The notes under the pieces were generated by a model that saw nothing but the letters and a program-made list of their open reading frames with translations, was not told the DNA's origin and made no database searches. Shown here one piece after another: positions 12,660 to 25,401 of a stretch of DNA of 64,000 nt. Location of the stretch: the NCBI GenBank assembly GCA_000310025.1, contig FN648572.1, positions 47,186 through 111,185 of the forward strand, in the 5' to 3' direction. The DNA comes from Ectocarpus siliculosus. Its lineage: Eukaryota > Sar > Phaeophyceae > Ectocarpales > Ectocarpaceae. Position 1 is the stretch's first letter, and every line of letters begins with the position of its first letter. Made by a program: the position numbers and the translations under genes.

Positions 12660-14082
12660 GTGGCGGGGCCGGGCGGACTCACGATGTACGAGGAGAGCTT
12701 CAGGACGACCAGCAGCGAGTCGGACGGCACGCGACTCGATACGCAGCGTGTCACATACTCTACAATAGCTAGATGCAGGTCGTCATGCGAGCGCGATCAA
12801 CGGACACCCGTGGCGCCCCTCTCGACGAGACCGAGGTGGCCACTCTCCGCGGACCGAGCGGCAGCGGCAGCGCGACGAGGCCGTAGGCGATCGACAACAT
12901 GTGTGAGCGACGATTGGTGATCTGGTCTCGAATCGATCTACTGTAGGTACAAGATACCGGGGAATGTCCTCACGAAACTTGGTCATGTCTCGAACGATGC
13001 ATAGCTGTGAAAGTGTAGCGTCGAGTTCGAACTACATGCGCGCTAGTCAAGTAACGCTCAATAATACCAGCAGAGACGACCACGGTCAAGCAATCGTATT
13101 CGTTCCCGTGATGAAGCCACATGCTGTGTGGTCCTTTGTTTTTTTTATCATATTTAGGCCGCGCCGTAAGCTGAACCGCCCCAAGGAATTCGACATGGTG
13201 CCGTGAATTCCCACCCCCGGAAGAAAACAAAAATATACCATGCCTCGCACGTCGCCTGACCCCATGTCGACCCGTAGTGGCTATGTCCGAATGCCCACGA
13301 GATTTGGTGACCCGGATGCACGATAGCGTATCCCTGTCACTTTTCTCGTGTCTTTGTGTCATGTTTCTTTGCGTAATGAGACATCCCAGACACCAGGCGG
13401 ATCATTTCATGAAGACCTCAAAGATGCAAGAGGGGATCAAGCAAGTCCATGAAACCAACACACGGCGCGGACCCATGGGGATCAACAAGAGCATGACAAA
13501 ACGACACTCGGCGAATCCTACATTAGTGCCCCGCAGCTGGTCATCGCCAATCGGTACTGCACGCCACCGCCGAGAGACAGACTGGGGTCTCTCCAAGGTA
13601 GCGCTCGCCGGTGTGCTTCTTGGTAGAGGAACTCTTCGCTTCCTTCGGTTTGAGGTGTTGTAGGCGGGCGGGGCCGCACGAAGCCAACCGGCTGAGCTGT
13701 GTCATTCCGTTGAGCGGTCAAATTGCAGGCAGGATGTGTATCGTACCAGTTCGGTACTGATAATATATGGGTATTGTACGACATCGGACCACCCGACGGG
13801 TTCTACTGTTGTCTCCCGAAGCCGTTATCGCATGACTTCGAATTCGGTGTTGTGTGAATGGTAGCGTACCATTGGGAGGCTCAATCGTCCGAGGATGACT
13901 CTACAACAATTTGGCTCCGTCTGGTGGTATTCGGAGGGAGACTTGTGTTTTGTAGCAGAGACACGTCAGGATACCGCGGAGGCTTTGTGCCGTGCGGGAC
14001 GTGTACAACGGGGGAAGTCTCCCTCCGTAGGCCACAGAGAAAACAAATCAAGGCAATTCGAAAGAAAAATAATAAATACGTA
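12660..14082. other. No gene seen
   Basis: Open frames up to about 130 aa on either strand (12970-13362 minus, 13277-13663 plus) have no domain. GC-rich short repeats lie around 12860-12890. Confidence 0.35.
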
Positions 14083-14215
14083 ATTGGAGGGGTTTTGCGG
14101 AAGGGCGACTTTCCAGCGCGATGGTTGGGATAATAGCCTGATACGGTAAGAAAATATGGCGGTTGGCGGTTCGCGGCTCTGCATGAAGGACCTGATTGAT
14201 TCATTGGGAATAAGA
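14083..14215. repeat. Dispersed repeat, second copy of 2955-3075
   Basis: Shares 'TTGCGGAAGGGCGACT', 'CCAGCGCGATG', 'AGCCTGATACG' and 'GGTTGGCGGT-CGCGGCTCT' in order with 2955-3075, in the same orientation. It lacks the hairpin and CTRR terminus found at 2828, so it may be an internal fragment of that element. Confidence 0.6.
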
Positions 14216-15465
14216 AGGCGCTAAACACAGACACATTTTGTGGATGTTGAAGGTACATGAAGAGAAAATATGGATGCAACCTCCGCACGTCGCAAGGTTG
14301 GTACCGGCGAAAGATGGCAAGTCCGTCGAGGCAGACATGGCGATCATTTCCCCCTGGCGGGGTAGGTGTACAGCATGTGGCATACGTTATGGCAGGAATG
14401 ATGGATGAAGAACGTGTAAGAAGTAGTTTGAATAAAACAGGTGAAGAGGACGCGTGACGCATAAATGAACTCTCTGTTCCCTCGTCCCACCACGCACGGT
14501 ACACACGCAAGTCCCAGACGAAATACAGAGATCTGATCCATAAGTGAAGGGGTAATACCCCCCCAGTTTAAAACAACGTGGGACCTGGAACGGAACGGAA
14601 GTGATCGGAAAAAATCCATCTACACTACTGTAACACCACAGGCTACCGTTGAAGAGACATGATGGATAAAACTACGGACACAGAAAGAGAACAATCATAT
14701 TATTGGAATACTTTGAAGCCAAATTAATACAAGAATGAGGACAGCTCGACAGCGGGTACCATGAGCCCGGGAGACGTACGTTATTTGACGGGAAAAAATG
14801 TTGATATAACATGAAGGTATCGATTTTTCGGCCTGTACGAAGCGAGCAATCCGAAAGCGCAAAGGCTCCAATCACTAATGACAAGAAAGGCATACGGAAA
14901 TATTCATCCGAAGCAGTGCCCAAGGGCGAAGTCAAAACAGTGCGCGCGTGAGAAGTTGCGCGGTGCTGTTGTCCAAGAGACGAATATGAACATGCAAACG
15001 GCCGCCGTTGCTGTCACATCTCAAAACATAGAACAACCAATAGGTAGCCATCAAGAAGCAGACGGTAACGACGAAAAGAGGAAGCAAGCAGAAGGTGGAT
15101 ACGGTAACGGTACGTCCCGCCATAACATGAAGTAATCAACAGCGAAGTGGAATCGAAAGTAAGTGCAAAGAAGAGGCCACAAGCGGTCGTATATCCGTGA
15201 GGTACAGGATGGACCGAATGGCTCAGAAGGAATGCCGAAGGACGATCCCGCACGCTGAAAAGAGGCGACGTACTCCATGAAGGAAACCAAAAGGACAGGA
15301 ATACAGCCGGGCAAAGAAGATACGCACTGGCAATGTAGTTTAAACAAAATATCTAGGACAGGTTCTTGAGCGTCATTATACTGAACTGGTCGTTTTCCTC
15401 CTGTTGTTGTCTACTTCATCATCGTCGTCGTATTACTCGTCCTCGTGCGCCCGGTGGTTCTCCTC
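14216..15465. other. No gene seen
   Basis: The 209-aa minus frame at 13881-14510 overlaps the dispersed repeat and has no domain. Nothing else stands out. Confidence 0.35.
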
Positions 15466-15468
15466 GTC

Positions 15469-15732
15469 CTAGTCCTTCTCCTTCTCCTTCTCCTCCTCTT
15501 CCTCCTCCTCCTCCTCCTCTTTCCCTCCATGTTCCGAGTCATCTTGTTGTTTTTCGGGGTCATTGGCGTCGTTGCCGTTGCCGTTGCCGTCAGCGTCGGC
15601 GTCGGCGTCGGCGAATGCGGAAGGGCGGGGAGTAGTGACCTTGCGTTTCTTGCCCTTGCCGTTGGGTTTTGGCGAAGGTTTGCGCTTGATCTTGCGGGAT
15701 TTTGCGGTAGATAAGGCTCCGCGTCTAGTGGC
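15469..15732 (-). CDS. Possible 3'-terminal exon: basic NLS-like stretch and acidic tail
   Basis: On the minus strand, a frame following a candidate acceptor ('CCAGTTTCAG') reads a lysine/arginine-rich nuclear-localisation-like segment ('KSRKIKRKPSPKPNGKGKK'). It continues as an Asp-Ala repeat, a Gly-Asn repeat and a run of about ten glutamates, ending in Lys/Glu and TAG at 15469-15471. This layout resembles C-terminal tails of nuclear proteins. The DNA is largely a GAG/GAC purine microsatellite, so the same pattern could arise by chance. A different frame (15411-16040 minus, 209 aa) is also open across the region. No upstream exon could be assigned. Confidence 0.22.
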   Translation of the reverse strand, partial: ATRRGALSTAKSRKIKRKPSPKPNGKGKKRKVTTPRPSAFADADADADGNGNGNDANDPEKQQDDSEHGGKEEEEEEEEEEKEKEKD

Positions 15733-16627
15733 CTGAAACTGGAATGGTACTCATTCATACCGGAATGGGACGCGAACAACGTAACTTGGCGGACGCGTTG
15801 GTGGTGACGGCTTGCCGTATGCCGTAGATTATGGGCGCTTGGACTTGGCTGATAGACCGGCGACGATCCGAGAGTGCAAGGGCGCACCATGAATAAATGA
15901 TGGTCCATGGTTGGCGGACCCGAGTGGTGGGAAGTCACGGAGAAAAAACGTCGGAGTAAATGTTGATGTTTCCGCTGGTGTGGATGACGGATCACTGTAA
16001 GGCGAAAAGTTGTGCGGTTCGAGCACGAGATGGCAGACATGAAAGCATGGATGGGCTAAAATGACTCAAACGATAGGATTGTAGGAAGCACACAACGTTT
16101 TTGATATTATTTGTGAGTTGGGAAAGGTATCGAGCAATGCTCTATCCGTCACCCATGAAAAATCGGTAGATTTTGGAGACGTTTGATTCTTTGCCGGGAC
16201 GTCCGCGGATGCTACTTCGTGAAGTCTTGGTAAGTCGTTCGTGCGTCACTCGCGACGACGATGACCAACGACAAAAAAATACTTCTGTCGTATATTCAAC
16301 AACATCAACAACAACAATAACAACAAGTCGCCTGTGTACGTACCCACGTCGTCCTCGTACGTAGTTGGGTGTTGTCCGTCGGTGGCGGAGGCCATTGTAT
16401 GACACATGGTGATGTTGAAACGTTTACTTGTGGTCGATGGCAGCGGGGGGTGTGATTGTGTGTACGTCTGTACCGGTCGCAGCCTTCGGCAAGACTGTCC
16501 GGAACGTTGTGCGGAGACCGGAGAAACATCTTGACGTTCCGTTCAAAATGTCCAGGTACTCTCGAGTGGTGTGGTTGTGGATTGCTGGACATATCATGGA
16601 GGGCACGATTGTTGCCCGTCTTTATAC
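15733..16627. other. No gene seen
   Basis: A CAA/ACA-rich microsatellite-like stretch lies at about 16297-16327. Open frames to 120 aa on the minus strand carry no domain. Confidence 0.35.
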
Positions 16628-17723
16628 ACCGCTTTTTATGGTAGCACAATGCTGCAAAAGAAAGCTGCATTTCTGCAAAATTTCTTGCAGCTTTGCTAAT
16701 GTACGCTCAGTGTGGGAGGTTAAAGTTGCACGAAAAGTTCTGCAAATTGTTTCCGGAGCAAAAAGCTGCAATCCGGCCAAACCGTTTTGCAGCTTTTCTC
16801 GGGTCGGGAAGGGGCGAGAAAATCTGCACCGCCGAAACTATACCGGTTCACGTCAACCTGCTACCCCTACCGCACACGTAGACCCTCTCCAGCACCGATT
16901 ATGTGAAGGCCGTGATGACCGAGATCTCGACGATTCCTCAACGACTGGCCTCATGAATGGCATCTGGAAGGAGGTCGTGCCATGGGCTGTTGGGCAATGT
17001 CAAGGTTTGGGGCCGTGAGGTGCCGAATGCGCCGGGAAAAAAAGTGTGCTGTGCACAACCGTCAACGGTCGCGAGCGGTTACTTCAAGATCGGTGTTTTT
17101 GACCGCCACGGGTTTGGTTATCCACCGATAACTTTCCCAAGGAAGAAGCAACAGCAATAGCAAGGCTGCTCGGTGGGAGGTCGCTCTCTGCTCATCTTTC
17201 ATGCCCAAGTTTTGGTGCCGCGGGGTATCGTGCGCATCGGGAACAAGGTTTTGATCGACCCCAAAGTACCCACGTCAGAGAGCAGTTGGTTCAAGTTCGC
17301 AGGGATTGTGTGCGCATGGTTTGGTTTTCCAGCGATAACGTTTCGAAGGAGAACGCAACAGCAACAGCAATGCCACCCCGAGGGAGCATTCTTTACCCAG
17401 AATCATTCTGGTACCAGGTTAGATGCCTTGGGGTATCGTGAGTGTGGAGAAAAAAAGGTTGCAACTACACCCTCTCCCGCACACTCTGACCGGTTCTTTC
17501 GCGGTGCAACATGAAAGGCACGTGCCTTCTTCTCGCCGTTGTCAGTACATATACATATATCACACCTCCGTATTGCGCCAGTCCTGTGCACAAAACTTTC
17601 TGCGTCCCGTAAAGAGCGTGCATCAAAAGTTCCATTAACAAAGTTTGGAAGAAAAGCTGCAGGAAAAGTTTGCAGCTTTTCTTGCAGCTTTTCTTGCAGC
17701 ATTGTGCTTCCATAAAAAGCGGT
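16628..17723. mobile_element. Terminal-inverted-repeat element without transposase
   Basis: Bases 16628-16657 and 17694-17723 are inverted copies matching at 29 of 30 positions ('ACCGCTTTTTATGG' at the outer edge). Just inside both ends lie clusters of GCTGCAA/TTGCAGC words (16650-16700, 16740-16800, 17655-17700), resembling subterminal motifs of DNA transposons. The interior holds a diverged duplication of about 220 bp (17070-17165 against 17278-17375) and no transposase. A target-site duplication is not evident, so the exact ends and superfamily are unknown. Confidence 0.55.
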
Positions 17724-20700
17724 ATTACTACCCTCGCGGGTGCTTTACGCAATTTACCCCGAATGCAGGGGAGTGTGATGGTGAACTGCCGTGAACCGCT
17801 GTGCACAAGGTGTTTTCCCCCGTCCTGGTGTTCTGCAAAACACACTTACACGCATTCGCCTTGTAGGCGGTGCCACAGCTGAAAGAATGGGAGTGATGAT
17901 ATCTTTAAGACGCACTCGCGGCTGTGCCGTATCGTGCTGTGTGAGCAATTGCTGTACTAACTACTGGTGACTACTTAGATTCGGCATATGCATATGTCCT
18001 GATCGCAACTACAGTATTATTGCTGGTGACAGACGTGCTCCAGTGTATATTATATGTGCTGAACTGCCGTTCTCCCTGACGCGTTATGCAGTGAGGACGC
18101 TCCCACTTTAATGGCATGGCATCTTACATGGTCGGCGCCGTACTCATATCCGCCAAAGACTCAACCCCGTCACACAACAACTATACTCATATCCGCCAAG
18201 ACTCCTCACACTTCCACAACTGCAAATAAAGCGGAACAAAACAGCAGATTTGTCTGTTCTTACTATTATTTCATGACCATAGTCTATTTTCAAGAAAAAT
18301 GACCGACGGTCGACGACGACGTTCTGCGAGTAGTTGATTAGGGTGATTCTTTCCGTGCTGTCCTCGTGTCGAAATACAATATGGTATCGAGCGCAAGCAG
18401 TACCTCATGGCGGTGAAGTGGAGGTCCGGGCCCGTCGATAAAGCTGAGAATCGCGGATAGGACTACGGCAGGCGACCCGACGGTTTTCAGGAGTGCAGCG
18501 CAGCTTTGGGGCAACTTGTCGAGGAAAATGCGACCCTTACTCACTTTGCCTTGGGTTCTTGTTGCCCGGTGGTACGTTTCGGCACTTTGGGATTGTATTC
18601 GAGTGTGGCGACGCCTTTTAGAGCCCCTCAAACCAGACTCGGTGTATGCCTAATGGTCCCAGTTTCGTCGCGTGGCTAGCATGCAAAGGGATGCTGTTTC
18701 CCACAAAAAAACAAGAGTCAAGTTGTTCAGCTCTGCGCACCATTTCCTTAACTGAGAGGAGGTGGTGTATCAAGCGCACACGCACGCCTGAAGGACTTCA
18801 CCACGCCCATATTCGACAACGTTTGCGGAATGAGTGGGAAAATGACCTGGGAATAGGTATTGTACCAAGTATGTCTAGCATATGTACTTCTACTACTGGT
18901 GTAGCGAGCGTTTCACATTATCAAAACCAATGGTTGCTACGCCGGGACCCCTCGGTACTCGACCGAAAGACACGAGTCGCTATCCATCAGATCAGAGCAG
19001 ACCCGTTATTTATGCGGGTCTGCCAAAATGCAACGTGCCCAACCCACCCAACCCCTATCCAATTTCGCTTAGACACGAACCGTATCCGAGCGAAATTGAA
19101 GAAACAGCGACTGTTTGTGGTGACGTGTGCATACATACACGTTCAAGGGATTGTATGGGTCTCGCAAGCACAAGACGCCAGCCCCTCCGGAATGGCAGGG
19201 TTTCTCCGCTACGAAACGGCGTTCAACAAGGAAGGGCACACTATCTGCAAGATTTTTCCGTGAGAGAGTCCTCCCACCCCAACTCCTTCCTGCACGAGAT
19301 GTATGAGAACACAAGATGTACGAAAACAAGCCAAAACCAAAGTAGACGCCGCCTGACGCCAAAAAGCAGCACATGAAATCGAGGAAGACCTTACTATACC
19401 CCTGTCTTGATGCCCTGTAAAGCTATGCAAGGGTACTGGACGGCCACGGGGGCCCGCATCGCAAGCGAAAGTACTGGACGACGGTGAAAGGAGATACTAA
19501 GAAGACAGCGAAGTTGCAAAGCTGATGAGAATTTGTTCCGGTGCTCGGGTGGGACTGAAAAGGCGAAGCACAGCGTAATGCGTGCTGAGAACGCATGGGT
19601 ACCTGTATGTGAAGGTGACGAAGGCTTGCCCACAGAAAGAGATTTTGTGTGGAGATACTACAGTATTTACTGTCAGTAAACCAGATAACGGCTCGATGCT
19701 GGAGGATCCGAAAAAAACATGCGCAAGAGGAAACGAAACAACACCACGAAGATTGACTGCAACATCTACGCCGAGCAGTGCCGCTAAAACCACCGGAAAG
19801 TCTAGCAGCCACGTGCCTACCCGCTTTTTTGCAACGATCGATGCTCATGTGTGCACTGCAACAATGCAATATACAACTTCGAGAAGAAAGATGTAAATCC
19901 AAGGAACCTATGGAAGCAAGAGAGAAGAATTGAAACCCGACCTCCAATTCTGATCGAACGGGGTGTAGATTTAAGATGAGAGTGCAAGGATATCCCATAG
20001 TCTATTCGACGAAACTACTGTACTGGTTGATATGAAACGAGCACAACACGAGCTCAACGGATGGAAGATTTTGTACGTACGATATAGCTACTTATGCCCA
20101 AAGGGTACAACCCGACCCAAAACGACCCACAAGGGCATGAAACGCGAGTCAATCAAATTTGACGTGAAAGCGGATGTCTTGACGTCTGTTTGCAGTAAAA
20201 CGCTTTGGTCCCTCTTTCAAGTTAAACCCCAACACTATCCATCTACGTAGCTCATGGAGGCGCCTGAACGGTCCCCCGCTCATTGAAGCCCGAATGACAC
20301 GCAAGGTATTAGCACACAAACGGCGACATTGATGATGCAGGGCTTTGCAAAGTTGACTGTATTCTATGCCTATGAGTGGGGCGAAAGCGTACGTGAAAAA
20401 ATGTTCGTGAAGGTGAGACCGTCCGCACTGAGGGAACGAAAGGCGCATTGTATGCGCCTTGGCGTTCCCCTAGCAACCTACATGTTCTTCGTCAAAACAA
20501 CCATGTCCTCAGAGTTACTTGCGTACCCGCGAGTTCCACAATGCAAATGGCTCCATGGAGTAAAGGGATCCAACGTCAAATCGAAACAAGGACGGTCCAA
20601 CGTTTGTTTCCTTGGACACGTGTGAACAGCAGCAGTCATACCGAACAAAAGGCTTTTCGGCAACTGGGTTCACTTGGCACTAACGCCCTGGTGGGTGACG

Positions 20701-21834
20701 ATAAAAGTACTGGTGATACCCGTTAACCACAATGGACAGTTCTCTGACAGGGTCGAGTTTGAACTGAAGAATGTGTGGCTTGGCGTCGAGTACAACATCT
20801 TCCCTATATGGTTGAGGTGTTGTAGACAAAAACACATTTTCGCGGTTCCGTGTGAAGAATATTCTTGAAAAAATCTGCGCGGCTCCGCTGAGCTTAGCGG
20901 CTTTCGCACAGCACACCCCGGCTGAGAGTGAACGTGCGTCATGCTGGGTGTGGCGTGTGTTCACGAATGCAAAATACAGCTATTGTAAGTATTTCGCGTT
21001 GGAACGGACAGGCGAGGCACGGCGTGTTGCGTTATGACCGCGGTCGGTGTCGTTTGCATACTGCTGTTGACATGTAGCAGGGGAAGGCAAGTTCTCTCCG
21101 CCACTTAAAGAAGTGTTCCAGACTATGTGTCTACTTCTTCAAGGCTTGACTGCCTTCCGTACGCGGTGTTTGGCTGGGTTAACGAAATCCTGGAATCGTG
21201 GGGTGACCACATGCAGAACTCATATATACAAGACGTGTTGAGAGCGCGTTGGCTTTTGTTTGCATTGCGGAGATAACAGAAGTTCTCTGTGCTGCTAACC
21301 CTGTACTCTTCCTGTGCTTCGGTGCTGGTGTGCACACGCGGCTGTCATGCATGTCCCACGGATTGACCAAGCGCCATACTCGTGAACTCGCAACGCGCAA
21401 CCTAACGTCCGAACCGTCACATACGTATGTGAGACGTGCTTGAGGTAAGGTCCACACTGACCCGCCACGTACCCACGCCACAAAAGATGTGTGTGCTGTA
21501 CAGCGGCTTCAACTGGCCGTGGGTTGCCGCTCTGTGTACGTAAACTGTGCGCTGCTAAAGAGACCGCATGTTTGTCTACAATTCCTCACCACGCTCATCC
21601 GATCACAACCAATGCTTAAGTGTGAGAGTACATGTCCGGTTGGTCAAAGGTTTTGGCGGTTGGGGGCAACCCATGGTCGTCGCATTCACTCTCACACAAC
21701 AACAACGCAAGAAATAACAGCCAAAAAAATCTCCACCTACTCTATCTTCAAGTAGTGTCACGTACCCATTTTCTGTGAGTATTTAACCTGGGGTGATCTA
21801 CCGTAACGGACAGGCAGAAAGACGTTCCTATACC
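17724..21834. other. No gene seen in 4.1 kb
   Basis: Frames at 18646-19263 (plus, 205 aa), 19423-19998 (minus, 191 aa) and 20680-20964 (minus, 94 aa) are open, but I see no domain, no conserved copy and no consistent exon structure. I leave the stretch unassigned. Confidence 0.35.
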
Positions 21835-22075
21835 CCCCCCCCCCCACCAATAGTTCCTATACCCCCCCCCCCGGTGTTTGCCATCGGGGTTGGGTTTTCG
21901 TCGCTTGGCAACGACGTTATAAAACAAGCCGCCCCCCCCGGTGTTTGCCATCGGGGTTTGGGTTTTCGTCGCTTGGCAACAACGTTGTAAAACAAGCCCC
22001 CCACTCGGTGTTTGCCATCGGGATTGGGTTTTCGTCGCTTGGCAACAACGTTGTAAAACAAGCCATTTCACTTCG
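21835..22075. repeat. Minisatellite, about 66-bp unit, 3 copies
   Basis: The unit contains 'GGTGTTTGCCATCGGG', 'TTGGGTTTTCGTCGCTTGGC' and 'AACAAGCC' and is repeated from about 21876, 21941 and 22005. Poly-C runs separate the first units (21832-21844 and 21860-21871). Confidence 0.85.
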
Positions 22076-23760
22076 TGAACTCGGCAACCAGGCTACCGTT
22101 TTTTTTTTTACCTCGTTTTTTTTTTTGGCGGTAACCATAATTGTGGTCGAGTAGATCATATTGTGCGGGGTCGAGAAACCTTACTCCGCGCAACGAGGGA
22201 TGATCGCACCACGTTGTGTTAAAATGGTCAAGCTTCCTCGAGGCAGTTACACAGTGCTTACAACTGTCTCTGGAAGTGAAAGCACCAGAAAATAAATTAA
22301 GTCATACGTAGCTGTCATCCGTACGCAAGGAAGTAAGCACAAGATGCCGAACACCCTTAGCAGGATGCAGCTCACCCTTCATGCGACTCGCCAAATACCT
22401 CACGGCGCTTCGCGCTTGGTGATGTGAGAGCCTGGTCCGGTGAGAACCCGGCGTGCTCCGTCCCGGCTTTGTAGGGATGCGAGGTCAATGGTCAAATGAC
22501 TACGGCATGCACGACTATGAGTACACCCCCCCCCCCCACCAACTCCATGGCGCCACTGCACACTCCTGGCCACCAGTTCGCTAGGAGGTTCAGGCTTAAC
22601 CCGTTCGAATCCAACACAAGGATCTATACGTGCGCATGGCACGCCAAGTTTCTGGCTGGGTGTCATCCTCACCAACTCGCAACGAACACCATAAGCACGG
22701 CTATCGTGCAGGCTTCGTCACGATTTATGTGCCGGTCGAGGTCTCTTTTACGATCAGTAGAAAATAACGTAAGTCCATGTGGGCATCACTCTTCCACGAG
22801 ATATATGCTGACAGGTTATCAAAGAAATTTGTTGGAACAGATTGTGATGCTCCGTTGATTGACGATTCACATGAACCGCAAACCAAAAATGAGTCAAAGT
22901 TGTTTTTTGTTTGTCGGGCTGAAGCCAGGGCTTCGTCCACCGAAAGAGGGGGTGTACGTCTTGGCGGACGTACGGTCGTACGGTACATGAACTGTTGCAA
23001 GCAAGCGCGATGAACCTACAAATTCACTGTTTTTTGTCCTCTGTGTTTTTTCGCGCGTTTGTGTGTGGGAGCGTAGATTGGTATTTCATACGTCTTGGGG
23101 CGGTAATCAGGCAAGGCATATTTGTGTTGAAGGGGGGCATGTCCGTGCTGTATTCAGAGCAAATCGTCCGTGAAGAAATCACCCATACCATAAGAGAAAC
23201 AAGGACACTCATCCGCGTTACAGAATTTGCTGGCCGCCTGAATCGCGTGAATGTAACTCGACGCTTTGGGGTACCCGGGACATTTGGCGTACTACGCCCT
23301 CCCCTCGAACGAGAGGAGTCGCACATGTTACCACTCTGTTTAAGTCCTGTGTTCACAGAGTTTCAGCGTGCCAGAGAGGGAGAGAAAGAGAGTAGCGCAG
23401 AGGCAACGAGCGAGGTGGACACATAGAAGGCTTCTACAGAGGTGAAGTGCCTGCCTTAGTACATGACAACAAGTTGAGTCTTTCCTGGCATCGCTCCTCT
23501 TGCGCTTGAGAAATGGGGTAGTTACGGAGAACCCGGGGTCCCTGGTCGGGAGTGCCGAGCGGAGAAGAGAGCAAGGACGCCAGGCGCCAGCAGGCGTGGC
23601 ATCTAGGGCGCAGCACTGAACGGTACGTGTGGCGATGGGATGGCAATGTGGAGAGACGTGACGTGGAAAGAGAACAAACCCTCATCTGTGTCGAGGAGAG
23701 AGAACCCCGATGGATTGGTCTGTAAAGGAGAGCGAAAACCAACTGCTGCTGGGTTGATGG
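22076..23760. other. No gene seen
   Basis: Poly-T tracts lie at 22099-22108 and 22117-22126, and a poly-C run at about 22526. The 143-aa plus frame at 22995-23426 and the minus frames have no recognisable motif. Confidence 0.35.
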
Positions 23761-23761
23761 G

Positions 23762-24345
23762 TCCTGTTTGTCAACAGGACCAGTGCTTTATACTAGGGTT
23801 GTCGCCTTTGGGCTATTCGCGCAGAAAGAGTACAAACGCCGGAACCAAAACGTATATATAGTGCTTGGCGGCGGTGGTTGGTGGGCTTGTTTTTTACCAG
23901 CGGCATCCAAAAAGGTTGTCACCTTTGGGGCGATTCACACAGCAAGAGAGGGTACATGCCGGGGCCACACGCATAAATAGTGCGTGGCGTCGGTGGTCGG
24001 TGGTCTTGTTTTTCAAACACATCACCTACTAGGGTTGTCACCATGAGCGATTCACGCAACGATAAAGAGAGAATGACTGCCGGAACCACACGCATGAATA
24101 GTGTGCAGCGGCCGTAGTTGGTGGGCTTGTTTTTCAACAGCGATACCTACCAGGTGTTACCTTGGGGGCAATTCACGCTTGAGAACAGACAGTCCAAATG
24201 TCGGAGCTATACACATGAATAGTGTCTCGTGGCCGTGGTTGGTGGGCTTGTTTTTCAACAGCGATACCTACCAGTGTCCGCGTTCACCCATGTTGCACGT
24301 GATTCACTGACTACACACACACATCAATAGTGTTTTATGGCCGAG
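23762..24345. repeat. Tandem array, about 5 units of ~115 bp
   Basis: Each unit contains 'GGGCTTGTTTTTCAACAG', 'GGTTGTCACC', 'GCGATTCAC' and a 'CACACGCATGAATAGTG' part. Units begin near 23765, 23890, 24005, 24128 and 24247. The later units are most alike, suggesting recent turnover at the right side. Confidence 0.8.
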
Positions 24346-25401
24346 GTCTGGTTCACACAGCATGTGGTGTCTGCTCCACTATAACTGCACATCTGCTAGC
24401 GACTGCTGCCTGCTGATACCGGCACAATTCTGCAGCATCCTACAGACCTAGCGTGCACACACAATCTTGTCATGGCTTGGGTTCGACTACTTTCGTCTAT
24501 GTTGCCTGCAGCGAACACAGAAGGGATAAAACTTGGCTTCCGTCTACATGGACATGTATGAAACAACTATCCCTGAGAACCTTTGTTCGTGTGAGTGCGT
24601 TGTAGTGGGATTTGTAGACGAGATGACTGTTTCAGGTGCCCTGCACAATAGGTATGCGTTGGGTAGTGCGACCAGAGAATGATTGTGCGGAGCCCCCCCG
24701 TCAGCTGTCGTGCTCGTGGCACTCCCTGCTATTTCCCCCCAAACGGGCGTGAGTGATAATAAGCATCTAAACATTAAGCACCACAATCACTACAAAGACA
24801 ACAAGGCATACCACTTGGGGTTGACGGATAACTTTTTAAGTGTTAAAGGTTGGGTAGTGCAAGCTTTGAAATATGACCGAGCTCACGGAGCGTCGAGGCA
24901 AATAGTGGAGAAATAGGGGTGAATCCCAGAAACCAATGCGTGCTGCACTTGCTAAAGGTTGGGGAACTGGTATATGGCGGTTGGGGAGCAAGAATCCTGG
25001 AGGGCAGGAAGATGAAGATAGACGAATGAGAAGGAGCCGTGTACAGTGGTGTCCAGCACGGTACAAAATAGCAAGTCGGGAGGCAATTGGGGGAAGGCAC
25101 GGTGTGGGGGTTGTCAAGAACGGGAGCTAATCCCATTGCATGATTAGTTTCACGACGACCTCAAAGTTGGCGAAGAAATTGGGACTTGGTCATGTGAGAC
25201 TATGCTATGCGCAGTAAGATTGGTTCCCTCCACCGCAGGAAAGAGCACCCTCGGTTGCTGTTTGGAGGGTATAGAGAGGGACAGATTGTATTTGGAGAGA
25301 GGCAGAATCATGATAGAAAGGCCGCAGAAAGATGTCGTCGGGCATTACACGTGCTCTCTTCCAGTTTGGTAACTCTTCCCTGGGGCTCAAGAAAATTTGA
25401 A
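24346..25401. other. No gene seen
   Basis: Short frames only, with no repeat match found elsewhere in the window. Sequence similarity to 52458 begins only at 25401. Confidence 0.4.

Noticed and set aside
13881-14510. 209-aa minus-strand frame
   Set aside because: It overlaps a dispersed repeat and has Phe/Pro/Ser-rich composition without motifs.
18646-19263. 205-aa plus-strand frame
   Set aside because: There is no domain, an overlapping 164-aa frame is equally open, and no repeat copy or splice context supports it.
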